Origin: Novosphingobium kaempferiae
GTDB taxonomy: Bacteria; Pseudomonadota; Alphaproteobacteria; Sphingomonadales; Sphingomonadaceae
NCBI RefSeq assembly: GCF_021227995.1
Contig: NZ_CP089301.1
Span: forward strand, 4,154,001-4,218,000
Direction of reading: 5' to 3'
Length of the DNA: 64,000 nucleotides
Position 1 is the stretch's first letter; the number at the start of each line of letters is the position of its first letter. Positions 50,601 through 60,314 of this stretch are shown here, in pieces. The notes under the pieces are model-generated. The model was not told where the DNA came from. It was given only the letters and a program-made list of their open reading frames with translations, and did not search any database. The translations under genes and the position numbers were made by a program.

Positions 50601-52637
50601 TTGTCGTCAGCACAGCATGGATCCTATCGCACGGAGATAGACGGCCTGCGCGCCATCGCGGTGCTCGCGGTGGTGCTCTACCACTTCGCGGTGCCGGGGC
50701 TGAAGGCCGGGTTCGTCGGCGTCGATGTCTTCTTCGTGATCTCGGGCTTCCTGATCGGCGGCATGCTGTGGTCGGAGATGACCGAGCGGGGCCGCATCGA
50801 CCTCGGCAGCTTCTACCTGCGCCGCATCCGCCGCCTTGCCCCCGCGTTCTTCGCGATGGGCATGGCGAGCATGCTGATCGGCTGGTTCGTGCTGCTGCCC
50901 TACGAGTTCCGCAATCTCGGCAAGGAACTCATCGCGTCGAGCCTGTGGATGTCCAACATCCTGTTCTACCGCGAGGCGGGCTACTTCGATTTCGGCGCGG
51001 AGAACCGGGTGCTGCTGCACACCTGGTCGCTGTCGGTGGAGGAGCAGTTCTACATCTTCCTGCCGCTGCTGCTGAACGCGCTGCTGCTCGTCCGCGCGCG
51101 CCCGCAGCTGGTGCTGGGCGTACTGGTGGCGGTGTGGACCGCATCGCTGATCGGCTGCATCGCCTTCACGGCGGGCTATCCGGTGCTGACCTTCTACCTC
51201 TTCCCGTTCCGCGCGTGGGAGATGCTGTCGGGCGTGCTGCTGGCGATCTGGCTGCAGAAGTCCGCGCCGGGGCCGCAGCTGCAGGCCCTGCTGGCATGGA
51301 CCGGCATCGCCCTGCTCGCCGCCTCGTTCATGCTGATCGAGAACACCGGCTTCCCCGGATACCAGGCCCTGCTGCCGGTCGCCGGGAGCGCCGCCGTGAT
51401 CGCCGGAGCCGCCCGCGCGCGCGGCAATCCCGGCACCTTCCTGTCACACCCGACGATGGTCTTCGTCGGGCTGATCTCCTACTCGCTCTACCTCTGGCAC
51501 TGGCCGCTGCTGATCCTGTCACGCTACTGGCGCGGGGAGTATGCATCGCCGGCAGAGACCGCCGCGTGGCTGGCGCTGGTCTTCGTGGTCGCGACGCTGA
51601 GCTGGCGCTTCGTCGAGCAGCCGTTCCGCCGTGCCCGCTGGGTCACGCCGCCCCGGCTCGTCGGCGGGGCCGCCTTCGCCGCCTGCGCCGTGCTCTCGAT
51701 GGGCGCGCTGAGCTACGTGACCAACGGCATGCCCGACCGCTTCTCGCGCGAGACGCAGGTCTACATCACCGCATCGGGCGGCTTCCTGCAGGACATGAGC
51801 CGCTGCACGCGCGCCGGCAGCGGTCCGCTCGCCGGGGTGGAGACCTGCGCCATCGGGCCGGAGGGCAAGCCCGAGTTCCTGATCTGGGGCGACAGCCACC
51901 TGCGCGCGCAGATGGACGGCCTCGCCATGGCCGCGCGCGAGGCGGGGCGTCCGGGCCTGATAATCTGGCACGCCGGTTGCCCGCCGCTGTTCGGCCTCGC
52001 CAAGCAGGAAAGCGCCGCGACGCCCGATCAGGACCGCGCCTGCATGGACGACAACCGCCGCATCCGCGCGGCGATCCGCCAGTTCCCCGACATCCACCGC
52101 CTGCTGCTCGTCGGCCGCTGGGCCTATTACGCCGACGGCAAGGGCGTGGGCCGCGACGCGCACAACGTCATCCGCCTCGCGCCCGAGGACGGCTCCGGCC
52201 TGCCCCGCAACGTCGCGCAGGCCGACCTGTTCGGCGCCGCGCTCAAGCTCACCGTGGCCGAACTCAACGGCGACGGCTACGAGGTCTACCTGATGCGGCA
52301 GGTGCCCGAGCTGCCGCAGTACGACAGCATCAGGGTCGCCCGCGACATGGCCTACGGACGGCTCACCGCCGATCAGGCGCGCACGCTCGCCAGCGTGCAG
52401 ATGCCCGCCCTGCGCGAACGCACCCGGCTGGCGGAGGCCCCCATCGACCAGCTCGTCGCCGACCGGCAGGTCCGGCTGATCGACCCGTGGCCCCGCCTCT
52501 GCGCCGACAAGTGCAGCGGCATGCAGAACGGCACCTCGCTCTACTTCGACAACAACCACATGACTTATGCGGGCGCGGTCAGCCTGCGCGACCTGTTCAT
52601 CCCGTTCCTCTCGGGCAGCAAACCGGGGCGCACATGA
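50601..52637 (+). CDS. OafA/YrhL-type acyltransferase with SGNH domain
   Basis: 678 residues. The N-terminal acyltransferase-3 domain (about 1-370) has around ten TM helices, with YRTEIDGLRAIAVLAVVLYHF, VGVDVFFVISGFLI, FYLRRIRRLAPAFF and SLSVEEQFYIFLPLLL. The C-terminal SGNH domain has FLIWGDSHLRAQMDGL (Ser nucleophile) and FDNNHMTYAG (His). It transfers acetyl or another acyl group to polysaccharide outside the inner membrane. The start is a TTG with GGAGGG eight bases upstream. The stop overlaps the GMC oxidoreductase start (ATGA), the first of three coupled genes. Confidence 0.93.
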   Translation: MSSAQHGSYRTEIDGLRAIAVLAVVLYHFAVPGLKAGFVGVDVFFVISGFLIGGMLWSEMTERGRIDLGSFYLRRIRRLAPAFFAMGMASMLIGWFVLLPYEFRNLGKELIASSLWMSNILFYREAGYFDFGAENRVLLHTWSLSVEEQFYIFLPLLLNALLLVRARPQLVLGVLVAVWTASLIGCIAFTAGYPVLTFYLFPFRAWEMLSGVLLAIWLQKSAPGPQLQALLAWTGIALLAASFMLIENTGFPGYQALLPVAGSAAVIAGAARARGNPGTFLSHPTMVFVGLISYSLYLWHWPLLILSRYWRGEYASPAETAAWLALVFVVATLSWRFVEQPFRRARWVTPPRLVGGAAFAACAVLSMGALSYVTNGMPDRFSRETQVYITASGGFLQDMSRCTRAGSGPLAGVETCAIGPEGKPEFLIWGDSHLRAQMDGLAMAAREAGRPGLIIWHAGCPPLFGLAKQESAATPDQDRACMDDNRRIRAAIRQFPDIHRLLLVGRWAYYADGKGVGRDAHNVIRLAPEDGSGLPRNVAQADLFGAALKLTVAELNGDGYEVYLMRQVPELPQYDSIRVARDMAYGRLTADQARTLASVQMPALRERTRLAEAPIDQLVADRQVRLIDPWPRLCADKCSGMQNGTSLYFDNNHMTYAGAVSLRDLFIPFLSGSKPGRT

Positions 52638-54199
52638 TCGGCGCACTCGCCGCAAGACACTGGGACGTCATCGTCATCGGCACCGGCATCGGCGGCGGCG
52701 TCATCGGTCGTCGCCTCGCCGAGCGGGGCCTCTCGATCCTGTTCGTCGAGAAGGGCCGCGCGGGCTACCGCACCGAGGAGAACCACATGCCCGGCGACGA
52801 GGTCTCCGACCCGGTCGCCCGACTGGCGCGCGGATCGTGGCCGGAGCCCGTCCGCGCGCGGATCGAGGGGCAGGAGCGCCGCTTCCACGCCGCCATCGGC
52901 GCGGGCGTCGGCGGATCCTCGGTATTCTACGCGGCGACGCTGGAGCGGCCCGAGGTCCACGACCTCGACCACAGCGAGGAACGACCGCACCCTACCGCCG
53001 GATGGCCGGTCCGCTTCGCCGAGATGCTGCCCTACTTCGACCAGGCGCAGGCGCTGTTCTCGATCCGGGGCGAGCCCGACCCGCTCGCCAGCCACCCGAC
53101 GCCAAGCCTCGCTGCCCCGGCCCGGATGTGCGAGGGCGACGCAAGGTTGATGGCGGGAATGCGCCGCTCCGGCCTCCATCCCTACCAGCTCCACAGCGCC
53201 ATGCTCGGCGTCGAGGGATGCGGCTCATGCCTTGGCCGCAAGTGCCCGCGCCCGTGCAAGATGGACGGCCGCTCGGCGGGCGTGGAACCCGCCGTGGCGA
53301 CCGGCCGCGCCGCCGTCGCCGACCGCTGCGAGGTAAAGGAACTCATCGGCGGCAACGGTCGCATCACGCAAGTCGTCGCCAGCCGCGACGGCGAGGACGT
53401 GACCTTCACCGGCGACCATGTCGTACTGGCCGCCGGGGCGCTCTCGTCCCCGCGCATCCTTCTCGGCTCGCGCTCGTCCGGCTGGTCGGAGGGCTGCGGC
53501 AATGCGCGCGGGCAGGTCGGCCGCAACCTGATGTTCCATCTCAACGAGATGTTCGCCCTCTGGCCCCGGCGCGGCGAGGGCTACGACGAGGCCGCCAAGT
53601 CCATCGGCTTTCGCGATCTCTACCACGCCGACGGGCACCGCTTCGGCATGGTGCAGGCGATGGGCCTCGATGCGGGCGAAGGCGAGATCCTCAGCTACCT
53701 GCGCGGCAAGATCGACCGGACGCCGCTGCGCCGCGTGCCGGGGGCGAAGGAACTGGCGCGCATCCCGGCAAAGGTCGCGGCACAGATGCTCGGGCAGGCC
53801 AAGGTCTTCGTCGGCCTGCTGGAAGACATGCCCTATGCCGAGAACCGCGTGATGCCCGACCCGGAACGTCCCGGCGGCATCCTCGTCGACTATCGCTTCA
53901 GCCCCGAACTGCACCAGCGGCGCAAGCGGTTCCGCAAGCTGATCCGCTCGTCGCTCGGCCAGCGGACGCTGTTCCTCACTTATGAGCCGGTGCTCAACTT
54001 CGGCCATCCCTGCGGGAGCCTGCGCATGGGGACAGACCCCGAGAAAAGCGTCGTCGATGCCCGGTGCCGCGTCCACGGCATGACCAACCTGTGGGTCGCC
54101 GACGCCTCGTTCATGCCCACTTCGATGGGCGTCAACCCCAGCCTGACCATCGCCGCCAACGCGCTGCGGGTGGGCGATGCCATCATGGCCGCGGCATGA
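52634..54199 (+). CDS. GMC-family FAD oxidoreductase with Cys-rich motif
   Basis: About 521 residues. The FAD loop is VIVIGTGIGGGVIGRRLAERG. The GMC C-terminal domain reads HPCGSLRMGTDPEKSVVD and LWVADASFMPTSMGVNPSLT, with the usual catalytic His replaced by a SMGVNP block as in cholesterol-oxidase-like members. A four-Cys cluster, CGSCLGRKCPRPC near residue 200, resembles the CxxCxxxxC motif of that branch. It oxidises an alcohol, perhaps a sugar or lipid hydroxyl. It is coupled by ATGA overlaps to the acyltransferase before it and the SDR after it, so the three probably modify one substrate. Confidence 0.87.
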   Translation: MIGALAARHWDVIVIGTGIGGGVIGRRLAERGLSILFVEKGRAGYRTEENHMPGDEVSDPVARLARGSWPEPVRARIEGQERRFHAAIGAGVGGSSVFYAATLERPEVHDLDHSEERPHPTAGWPVRFAEMLPYFDQAQALFSIRGEPDPLASHPTPSLAAPARMCEGDARLMAGMRRSGLHPYQLHSAMLGVEGCGSCLGRKCPRPCKMDGRSAGVEPAVATGRAAVADRCEVKELIGGNGRITQVVASRDGEDVTFTGDHVVLAAGALSSPRILLGSRSSGWSEGCGNARGQVGRNLMFHLNEMFALWPRRGEGYDEAAKSIGFRDLYHADGHRFGMVQAMGLDAGEGEILSYLRGKIDRTPLRRVPGAKELARIPAKVAAQMLGQAKVFVGLLEDMPYAENRVMPDPERPGGILVDYRFSPELHQRRKRFRKLIRSSLGQRTLFLTYEPVLNFGHPCGSLRMGTDPEKSVVDARCRVHGMTNLWVADASFMPTSMGVNPSLTIAANALRVGDAIMAAA

Positions 54200-54987
54200 G
54201 CGGCGGCAACGAAAACGGGGGCGGCGATGGCGGCATCGCGGTCGTCACCGGCGCGGGACGCGGGCTCGGCCGGGCGCTGGCGGTGGAACTGGTCGCGCGC
54301 GGATGCACCGTCGCCGGTCTCGGCCGCAGCGCGGCGGACCTTGCCGAAACCTCCGCGCTGAGCACCGGCCCCGGCGCATTCCACGCCCTGACCTGCGACG
54401 TCTCGGACTACGACAGCGTGCGCAATGCCTTCGCGCAGATACGCGCGCTCGGCCCGGTGGCGATCCTCATCAACAATGCCGCCGTCTATCCCCGTCGCGA
54501 TTTCCTCGACGAGACGGCGGAAAGCTTCATGCAGAGCATCGCCACCAACCTCGGCGGCATGGTCGCGTGCAGCCGCCTCGCTCTCGACGACATGGTGAGC
54601 CGGGGCACCGGCCGCATCGTCAACGTCACCAGCTTCGCCGACCTCGCGCCGATCTGCGCGAGCAGCGCCTATTCGGTGTCCAAGGGCGCGGGCCGCATCT
54701 TCACCCGCGCCATGGTGGCCGACCTCGAAGGTCGCTTTCCCGGCATCGTCGTCAGCGACTGGATTCCGGGCGCGCTGCGCACCACCATGGGCCTGCCCGA
54801 CGGCATCGAGCCCGAGGACGCTGCCCGCTGGGGCGCCGAACTCGCGCTGTCGCAGCACCCCTCGATGAACGGCACGCTGTGGGAGCGCAACAACGAGGTG
54901 CTCGCGCCTCAGTCCCTGAAGCGCCGCCTGTTCAACCGCCTGCTGATGCGCCGGACGCCCGCGCCCCGGATGCTCAGCGCGGCGTGA
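54196..54987 (+). CDS. Short-chain dehydrogenase/reductase
   Basis: 263 residues of the classical SDR family. It has VVTGAGRGLGRALAVEL at the N-terminus, ILINNAAVYP for the NNAG region, NVTSFADLAP with the catalytic Ser, and AYSVSKGAGRIFTRAM with Tyr-x-x-x-Lys. Its ATG overlaps the GMC oxidoreductase stop (ATGA). A paired oxidase and reductase could epimerise a hydroxyl by oxidation and reduction, as is known for DprE1/DprE2. That is only a hypothesis here. The substrate is unknown. Confidence 0.88.
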   Translation: MSGGNENGGGDGGIAVVTGAGRGLGRALAVELVARGCTVAGLGRSAADLAETSALSTGPGAFHALTCDVSDYDSVRNAFAQIRALGPVAILINNAAVYPRRDFLDETAESFMQSIATNLGGMVACSRLALDDMVSRGTGRIVNVTSFADLAPICASSAYSVSKGAGRIFTRAMVADLEGRFPGIVVSDWIPGALRTTMGLPDGIEPEDAARWGAELALSQHPSMNGTLWERNNEVLAPQSLKRRLFNRLLMRRTPAPRMLSAA

Positions 54988-55362
<375 letters not shown>

Positions 55363-56718
55363 ATGAATACCCAGCGCACTCCTGCCGAAGCCGCCGCTCC
55401 GGTCGCGGCGAAGCGGCGCAATCCGCTCGACCTGCTGATGAACTCGGGGCTCGGCAAGCTGCTGCGCGGCATCGGCGTCGCGCCCCGGCGGGACCATGCG
55501 GACAGCCTGATGGACCTTGCCGACGCGCTGCTTTCGCTGCGCGGGCGCGCTTCGGGACCGGCGCTCGCCTCGGCGTTCTTCGAGCTTTACGAAGCCAGCA
55601 GCATCGAGGCGCGGCAGGACTTTCTCGGCAAGGTGCATGACCTGCACCCCGCCGATGCCAAGGCGATCGACAAGGCCATCGCCAAGTGGAACGAGAAGCG
55701 GGACGAGGCTTCCGCGCTGGCGCTGAACCTTGCCAGCAAGTCGCCCAGCCGCCGCCTCATCAACCAGCTCAACCTCGCGCCGCAGGGGACACCGCGCCTG
55801 ATCGGGCTGCGCGAGGATCTGCTGGCGGTGCCCAAAGCAGGCACCACGCCGGGCCTGCTGGCGCTCGACCGCGATCTGGAGAACGCCTTCACCGCATGGT
55901 TCAACGCCGGGTTCCTCGAACTGCGGCGGATCGGCTGGGACAGCTCGGCGCAACTGCTGGAGCGGATCATCCGCTACGAGGCGGTCCACCAGATCCAGGG
56001 CTGGGATGACCTTCGCCGCCGCGTCGAGCCGGTAGACCGGCGGTGCTACGGCTTCTTCCACCCGCAGATGCGTGACGATCCGCTGATCTTCGTCGAAGTC
56101 GCGCTGACACCGCAGATTCCCGGCTCGATCCACGAGATCATTTCCGACCATCGCGAGACGATCGCGCCCAGCGAGGCGAATTGCGCGATCTTCTATTCGA
56201 TCTCGAACTGTCAGGTGGGCCTCAAGGGCATTCCCTTCGGCAACCACCTCATCAAGCGTGTCGTCGGCCTGCTGAAGGAGGAACTGCCGCACCTCAAGAC
56301 TTTCGCCACGCTCTCTCCGGTGCCGGGCTTTGCGAAGTGGCTGGCGAAGGAGCAGGCGAGCGATGCCCCGGTGCCCGGCGCGCAGGAACTGCGGCGGCTG
56401 GCAGCCCGCTATCTGGTGGAGGCCAAGGGCAAGGGCAACCAGCCGCTCGACCCCGTGGCGCGCTTCCACCTCGGCAACGGCGCGCGGCTGGAGGCGGTCC
56501 ACGCCAATGCCGACCTGTCCGCCAACGGGCAGAAGCAGGCGCACGGCGTCATGGTGAACTACCTCTACGACCTCGCCGACATTGAGGCGAACTTCTTCGC
56601 GCTGACCGAACTGGGCACCGTGGCGACATCCAAGGCCGTGCAGGCGCTGGTGGACGAGCCCGAGGGCGGGGCGAAGAAGGCGGGTGGGAAGAAGGCCAAG
56701 GATGCCGTGGCGGCGTAG
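55363..56718 (+). CDS. Malonyl-CoA decarboxylase
   Basis: About 451 residues. The MCD signature is clear in the C-terminal half: FVEVALTPQIPGSIHEII, CAIFYSISNCQVGLKGIPFGNHLIKRVV, FATLSPVPGFAKWL and the acyltransferase-like block VARFHLGNGARLEAVHANAD, followed by HGVMVNYLYDL with His and Tyr. The N-terminal half is the helical MCD_N domain. It converts malonyl-CoA to acetyl-CoA and CO2. The ATG follows GAGGGGCC, and the C-terminus is a Lys/Ala tail. It is not operonic with neighbours. Confidence 0.93.
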   Translation: MNTQRTPAEAAAPVAAKRRNPLDLLMNSGLGKLLRGIGVAPRRDHADSLMDLADALLSLRGRASGPALASAFFELYEASSIEARQDFLGKVHDLHPADAKAIDKAIAKWNEKRDEASALALNLASKSPSRRLINQLNLAPQGTPRLIGLREDLLAVPKAGTTPGLLALDRDLENAFTAWFNAGFLELRRIGWDSSAQLLERIIRYEAVHQIQGWDDLRRRVEPVDRRCYGFFHPQMRDDPLIFVEVALTPQIPGSIHEIISDHRETIAPSEANCAIFYSISNCQVGLKGIPFGNHLIKRVVGLLKEELPHLKTFATLSPVPGFAKWLAKEQASDAPVPGAQELRRLAARYLVEAKGKGNQPLDPVARFHLGNGARLEAVHANADLSANGQKQAHGVMVNYLYDLADIEANFFALTELGTVATSKAVQALVDEPEGGAKKAGGKKAKDAVAA

Positions 56719-56726
56719 TCCGCACA

Positions 56727-56857
56727 CGTCGTCCCGGACTTGATCCGGGACCGGTGGCCATCTTTAGGCGCGCCCAGCCGATGGGGCTTCGACAGGCTCA
56801 GCCTGAGCGGGTTTGGAGGTTGTTACTCTAACTCCGCTCACCCTGAGCCTGTCGAAG
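56727..56857. repeat. Composite intergenic repeat, copy 2
   Basis: The same tandem as at 15716-15850: CCCGGACTTGATCCGGGACC with TCTTTAGGC, then the CTTCGACAGGCTCAGCCTGA palindrome ending CCTGTCGAAG. It lies between the convergent malonyl-CoA decarboxylase and apt genes and touches the apt stop codon. Confidence 0.82.
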
Positions 56858-56859
56858 GG

Positions 56860-57396
56860 TCAATGCCCCTCGTAAGCCAGCAGCGCATCCGCAGGCACGC
56901 CCGCATCGCGCAGGCGCTGGGCCCCCCCCAACTCCGGCAGGTCGATGGCGAAGAGCGAGTGCACCACCTCGCCCCCGGCCCGCCGCAGCAGTTCCACCGC
57001 CGCCAGCGCGGTGCCGCCGGTGGCGATGAGGTCGTCCACCAGCACCACCCACGCGCCGTCGGGGACCGCGCCGGGATCGACCTCCAGCGTGTCGGTGCCG
57101 TATTCCAGCGCATAGTCGATGGCGAGCACCGGCACCGGCAGCTTGCCGGGCTTGCGCACGGGTACGAAGGGAAGCCCCATGCGCGCCGCCATGGCCGCGC
57201 CGAAGATGAAGCCGCGCGCCTCGACGCCCGCGATGACCTCGGCGCCCGCAGCCTCGGCACGCTCGACCATGTGGCCCACTGCCGCCGCGAAGCCGGGACC
57301 GTCGCCGATCAGCGTGGTCACGTCGCGGAACAGGATTCCGGGCTTGGGGAAGTCGGGGATCGTGCGCACCAGCTGGCGCAGGTCTTCGACGGTCAC
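56860..57396 (-). CDS. apt: Adenine phosphoribosyltransferase
   Basis: About 178 residues, close to the 183 of E. coli Apt. It has IPDFPKPGILFRDVTTLIGD, GVEARGFIFGAAMAARMGLPFVPVRKPGKLP and the PRPP-binding loop VVLVDDLIATGGTA. It makes AMP from adenine and PRPP for purine salvage. I place the start at the GTG (VTVEDLRQLV), with GGAGA seven bases upstream. The TTG at 57417 would fall within the T-run of the upstream terminator. It is read in the same direction as petABC but is separated by that terminator. Confidence 0.95.
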   Translation of the reverse strand: MTVEDLRQLVRTIPDFPKPGILFRDVTTLIGDGPGFAAAVGHMVERAEAAGAEVIAGVEARGFIFGAAMAARMGLPFVPVRKPGKLPVPVLAIDYALEYGTDTLEVDPGAVPDGAWVVLVDDLIATGGTALAAVELLRRAGGEVVHSLFAIDLPELGGAQRLRDAGVPADALLAYEGH

Positions 57397-57411
57397 GGGT
57401 ATTCTCCGGTC

Positions 57412-57456
57412 TTTCAAAAACGAAGCGCCCCGCCATCACCGAGGGTGGCGGGGCGC
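57412..57456 (-). terminator. Terminator of the petABC operon
   Basis: On the minus strand GCGCCCCGCC and GGCGGGGCGC form a 10-bp stem with a 12-base loop, followed by TTCGTTTTT. It lies 137 bp after the petC stop (beyond a palindromic repeat) and just before apt. Confidence 0.85.
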
Positions 57457-57497
57457 CGGAGCCCTTAGCAGCTAGTGGGCGATCACCGAACCCTCTT

Positions 57498-57580
57498 CGT
57501 CATTGCAAGCGGAGCGAAGCAATCCAGAGCGGCTTAAGCGGCCGTTGATTGCCACGGGGCTTACGCCCCTCGCAATGACG
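57498..57580. repeat. Palindromic repeat (CGTCATTGCGAGCG family), diverged copy
   Basis: It begins CGTCATTGCAAGCGGAGCGA and ends CCCCTCGCAATGACG. The arms have drifted and the right inner arm is replaced by GCCACGGGGCTTACGCCCC. It lies between petC and the petABC terminator, so it is part of the operon's 3' untranslated RNA. Confidence 0.82.
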
Positions 57581-57592
57581 AGGCGGGTGGGA

Positions 57593-58432
57593 TCAGTGCT
57601 TCTTGCCCGCCCAGATGTTGCGGTAGGACATGTAGCCCAGCACGGTCGCGAAGATCAGGAAGAGCACCACGGCGAGGCCGGTCTGGTTGCGCTTTTCCAG
57701 CTTCGGCTCGGCGGTCCAGACGAGGAACGCAGCGACGTCCTTGCCCATCTGGTCGACGGTCGGCTTGGGGTTGCCCGGGCCGTACTCGACCTGACCGTCG
57801 CTGGTGAGCGGCGGGGCCATCGCGAGGTTGAGGTTCGCGAAGTACGGGTTGAAGTGCAGGCCGTCCGGGGTCTTGGCGTCCGGGAACTCCTTGAGCAGTT
57901 CCGCAGGCTGCGCCTGATAGCCGGTGATCAGCGAGTAGACGTAGGCCGGGCCTTCGTGACGCGCCTTGGTGATGAGCGACAGGTCGGGCGGGATCGCGTT
58001 GTTGTTCGCGGCGCGCGCGGCGATGTCGTTGGCGAAGGGCTTGGGGAAGTAGTCCGTCGCCTGACCCGGGCGCATGTTCGCCTCACCCGTGGTCGGGTCG
58101 GTGCCGGGCACCTGGAAGCCCGCTGCGATGGCCTTCACCTGACCTTCGGAATAACCCAGCTGCTCCAGATCGCGGAAAGCGACGTGGCTCAGCGAGTGGC
58201 AGGCCGAGCAGACTTCCTTGTAGATCTGGAAGCCGCGCTGGAGCTGCTGCTTGTCGAACTTGCCGAAGATGCCGTCGCTGGCGAGGTGCAGTTCCTTGGG
58301 GTGCAGGTGGAACTCGTGCTCCGCCGTCTTGGCCGCGGGTTCGGTGGCCCAGGTGTAGAAGCCTACACCGAAGGACCACGCGAGCGCGACCGTGAAGAAC
58401 AGCCCGACGAGGATCGAGAGAATGCGTGCCAT
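57593..58432 (-). CDS. petC: Cytochrome c1
   Basis: 279 residues. The N-terminal hydrophobic segment is a signal/anchor. The heme-binding motif is CSACH (EVCSACHSLSHVAF), and the C-terminal membrane anchor is VLFLIFATVLGYMSYRNIW. The axial Met region is MAPPLTSDGQVEY. It carries electrons from the Rieske centre to cytochrome c in the periplasm, as the third subunit of the bc1 complex. It follows petB by 26 bp. A palindromic repeat and then the operon terminator come after it. Confidence 0.96.
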   Translation of the reverse strand: MARILSILVGLFFTVALAWSFGVGFYTWATEPAAKTAEHEFHLHPKELHLASDGIFGKFDKQQLQRGFQIYKEVCSACHSLSHVAFRDLEQLGYSEGQVKAIAAGFQVPGTDPTTGEANMRPGQATDYFPKPFANDIAARAANNNAIPPDLSLITKARHEGPAYVYSLITGYQAQPAELLKEFPDAKTPDGLHFNPYFANLNLAMAPPLTSDGQVEYGPGNPKPTVDQMGKDVAAFLVWTAEPKLEKRNQTGLAVVLFLIFATVLGYMSYRNIWAGKKH

Positions 58433-58458
58433 GTCTTTCGTCTTTCGTTCTGGCTGGA

Positions 58459-59757
58459 TCAGACGGCCGAAGCCGGGGCGGCGGACACGTCGAGCTGGGC
58501 TTCGTCATCCTTGCCGAGCACCGATTCCGTGATGGAATAGGGCAGCGGCAGCGGCTTCTCGATCGAGGAGACGATCGGCACGATGATGAGGAAGTGCGCG
58601 AAGTAGTAGAGCGCCGCCAGCTGGCTGAACATCACGTAGGGCTCTTCCGCCGGCGCACCGCCGCAGTAGAACAGCACGAGCATGTCAGCCACGAGCACCC
58701 AGAAGAACTTCTTGTACAGCGGGCGATAGGTGCCCGAGCGCACCGGCGACTTGTCGAGCCAGGGCAGGAAGAACCACACCAGGATCGCGCCGAACATGGC
58801 GAGCACGCCCATCAGCTTGGCCGGGATGAAGAAGAAGTCCTGCGTGAAGGCGCGAAGGATCGCGTAGAACGGCCAGAAGTACCATTCGGGAACGATGTGC
58901 GCGGGCGTGCTCATCGGGTTCGCCGGAATGTAGTTGTCCGGGTGGCCGAGCGCGTTCGGGAAATAGAACACCGCGATCGAGAACAGGATCGCGAAGACGC
59001 CGATCGCCCAGCCGTCCTTGGCGACGTAGTACGGGTAGAACGGCACCGTGTCCGAGCTGGACTTCACTTCCACGCCGGTCGGGTTCGACGAGCCGGGGAT
59101 GTGCAGCGCCCAGATGTGCAGGATCACCACGCCCAGGATCACGAAGGGCAGCAGGTAGTGCAGCGAGAAGAAGCGGTTCAGCGCGGCGTTATCGGGCGCG
59201 AAGCCGCCGAGCAGCCACTGCTGCAGCGGCTCGCCCACGAAGGGGATCGCGCCGAACAGGCCGGTGATGACCTTGGCGCCCCAGAAGCTCATCTGGCCCC
59301 AGGGCAGCACGTAGCCCATGAAGGCGGTGGCCATCATGAGCAGGAAGATCACGACGCCCAGCAGCCACACCATCTCGCGCGGGGCCTTGTAGGAGCCGAA
59401 GTAGAAACCGCGGAAGATGTGGATGTAGATGACGACGAAGAAGGCCGAGGCGCCGTTGGCGTGCGCATAGCGCATCAGCCAGCCCCAGTTCACGTCGCGC
59501 ACGGTCATCTCGATCGTGTCGAAGGCCACGGCGGTGTTGGCCGCGTAGTGCATGGCCATGACGATGCCGGTGACGATCTGCAGCACGAGGCACAGCCCCG
59601 CGAGGAAACCGAAGTTCCAGAAATAGTTCAGGTTGCGCGGGACTTCGTAGCCGCCGCCGACCGCGTTGTAGACGAGGCGCGGGATAGGCAGCCGGTCGTC
59701 CATCCACTTCATGAAGGGATGCGCGGGGGTATAGTGCTTTGCCCAGGGAAAGCTCAT
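58459..59757 (-). CDS. petB: Cytochrome b subunit of the bc1 complex
   Basis: 432 residues, eight TM helices. Paired heme-ligand histidines appear in [13 protein letters not shown] (helix B) and in the helix D region ([20 protein letters not shown]). The quinol-site motif PEWYF is present ([15 protein letters not shown]), along with [13 protein letters not shown] and [12 protein letters not shown]. It oxidises ubiquinol at the Qo site and reduces it at Qi. It lies 23 bp after petA and 26 bp before petC. Confidence 0.97.
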   Translation of the reverse strand: MSFPWAKHYTPAHPFMKWMDDRLPIPRLVYNAVGGGYEVPRNLNYFWNFGFLAGLCLVLQIVTGIVMAMHYAANTAVAFDTIEMTVRDVNWGWLMRYAHANGASAFFVVIYIHIFRGFYFGSYKAPREMVWLLGVVIFLLMMATAFMGYVLPWGQMSFWGAKVITGLFGAIPFVGEPLQQWLLGGFAPDNAALNRFFSLHYLLPFVILGVVILHIWALHIPGSSNPTGVEVKSSSDTVPFYPYYVAKDGWAIGVFAILFSIAVFYFPNALGHPDNYIPANPMSTPAHIVPEWYFWPFYAILRAFTQDFFFIPAKLMGVLAMFGAILVWFFLPWLDKSPVRSGTYRPLYKKFFWVLVADMLVLFYCGGAPAEEPYVMFSQLAALYYFAHFLIIVPIVSSIEKPLPLPYSITESVLGKDDEAQLDVSAAPASAV

Positions 59758-59780
59758 GTTCTTGATCCTCTCTCTTGGGC

Positions 59781-60314
59781 TCAGCCGATCTTGACGACGG
59801 TGTCGGAGCTGAACGCGTACTCCGGAACCTCGAGGTTCTTGGGCGCGGGGCCCTTACGGATACGCGCTGCGGTGTCGTAGGACGAGCCGTGGCAGGGGCA
59901 GAAGTAGCCGCCGAATTCGCCCTTCACCTCGCCCTCGCCCGCGCCCAGCGGCACGCAGCCGAGGTGGGTGCAGACGCCCATGGTGATGAGCCAGTTCTCC
60001 TTGCCCTCCTTCGTGCGCTCCTCCAGCGTCTGGGGATCGCGCAGCGACGAGGGATCGACCGCGTTCGCTTCCGCGATTTCCTTCGGCGTCAGGTTGCGCA
60101 CGAAGACGGGCTGCTTGCGGAAGATCGCCTTGATGGCCTGGCCGGGCTGGATCGCGGAGATGTCGATTTCAGTCGAGGAAGCCGCCAGAACGTCCGCCGA
60201 AGCCGACATCTGGCTCACGAGCGGGATGACGATCCCGACGCCAGCGACACCCGCGGCGCTGACTGCGGCAATGTTGATGAAATCGCGCCGCCTTACGCCC
60301 TCTGTTTCTGCCAT
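59781..60314 (-). CDS. petA: Rieske iron-sulfur protein of the bc1 complex
   Basis: About 177 residues. A Tat-type signal anchor ([26 protein letters not shown]) at the N-terminus holds it in the membrane. The 2Fe-2S ligands are in CTHLGC and CPCHGSSYD. It passes electrons from ubiquinol to cytochrome c1. The ATG at 60314 ([10 protein letters not shown]) follows AAGGGC. The TTG-type extension upstream is not conserved in kind. It is first gene of petABC, with its promoter in the 390-bp gap upstream. Confidence 0.96.
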   Translation of the reverse strand: MAETEGVRRRDFINIAAVSAAGVAGVGIVIPLVSQMSASADVLAASSTEIDISAIQPGQAIKAIFRKQPVFVRNLTPKEIAEANAVDPSSLRDPQTLEERTKEGKENWLITMGVCTHLGCVPLGAGEGEVKGEFGGYFCPCHGSSYDTAARIRKGPAPKNLEVPEYAFSSDTVVKIG

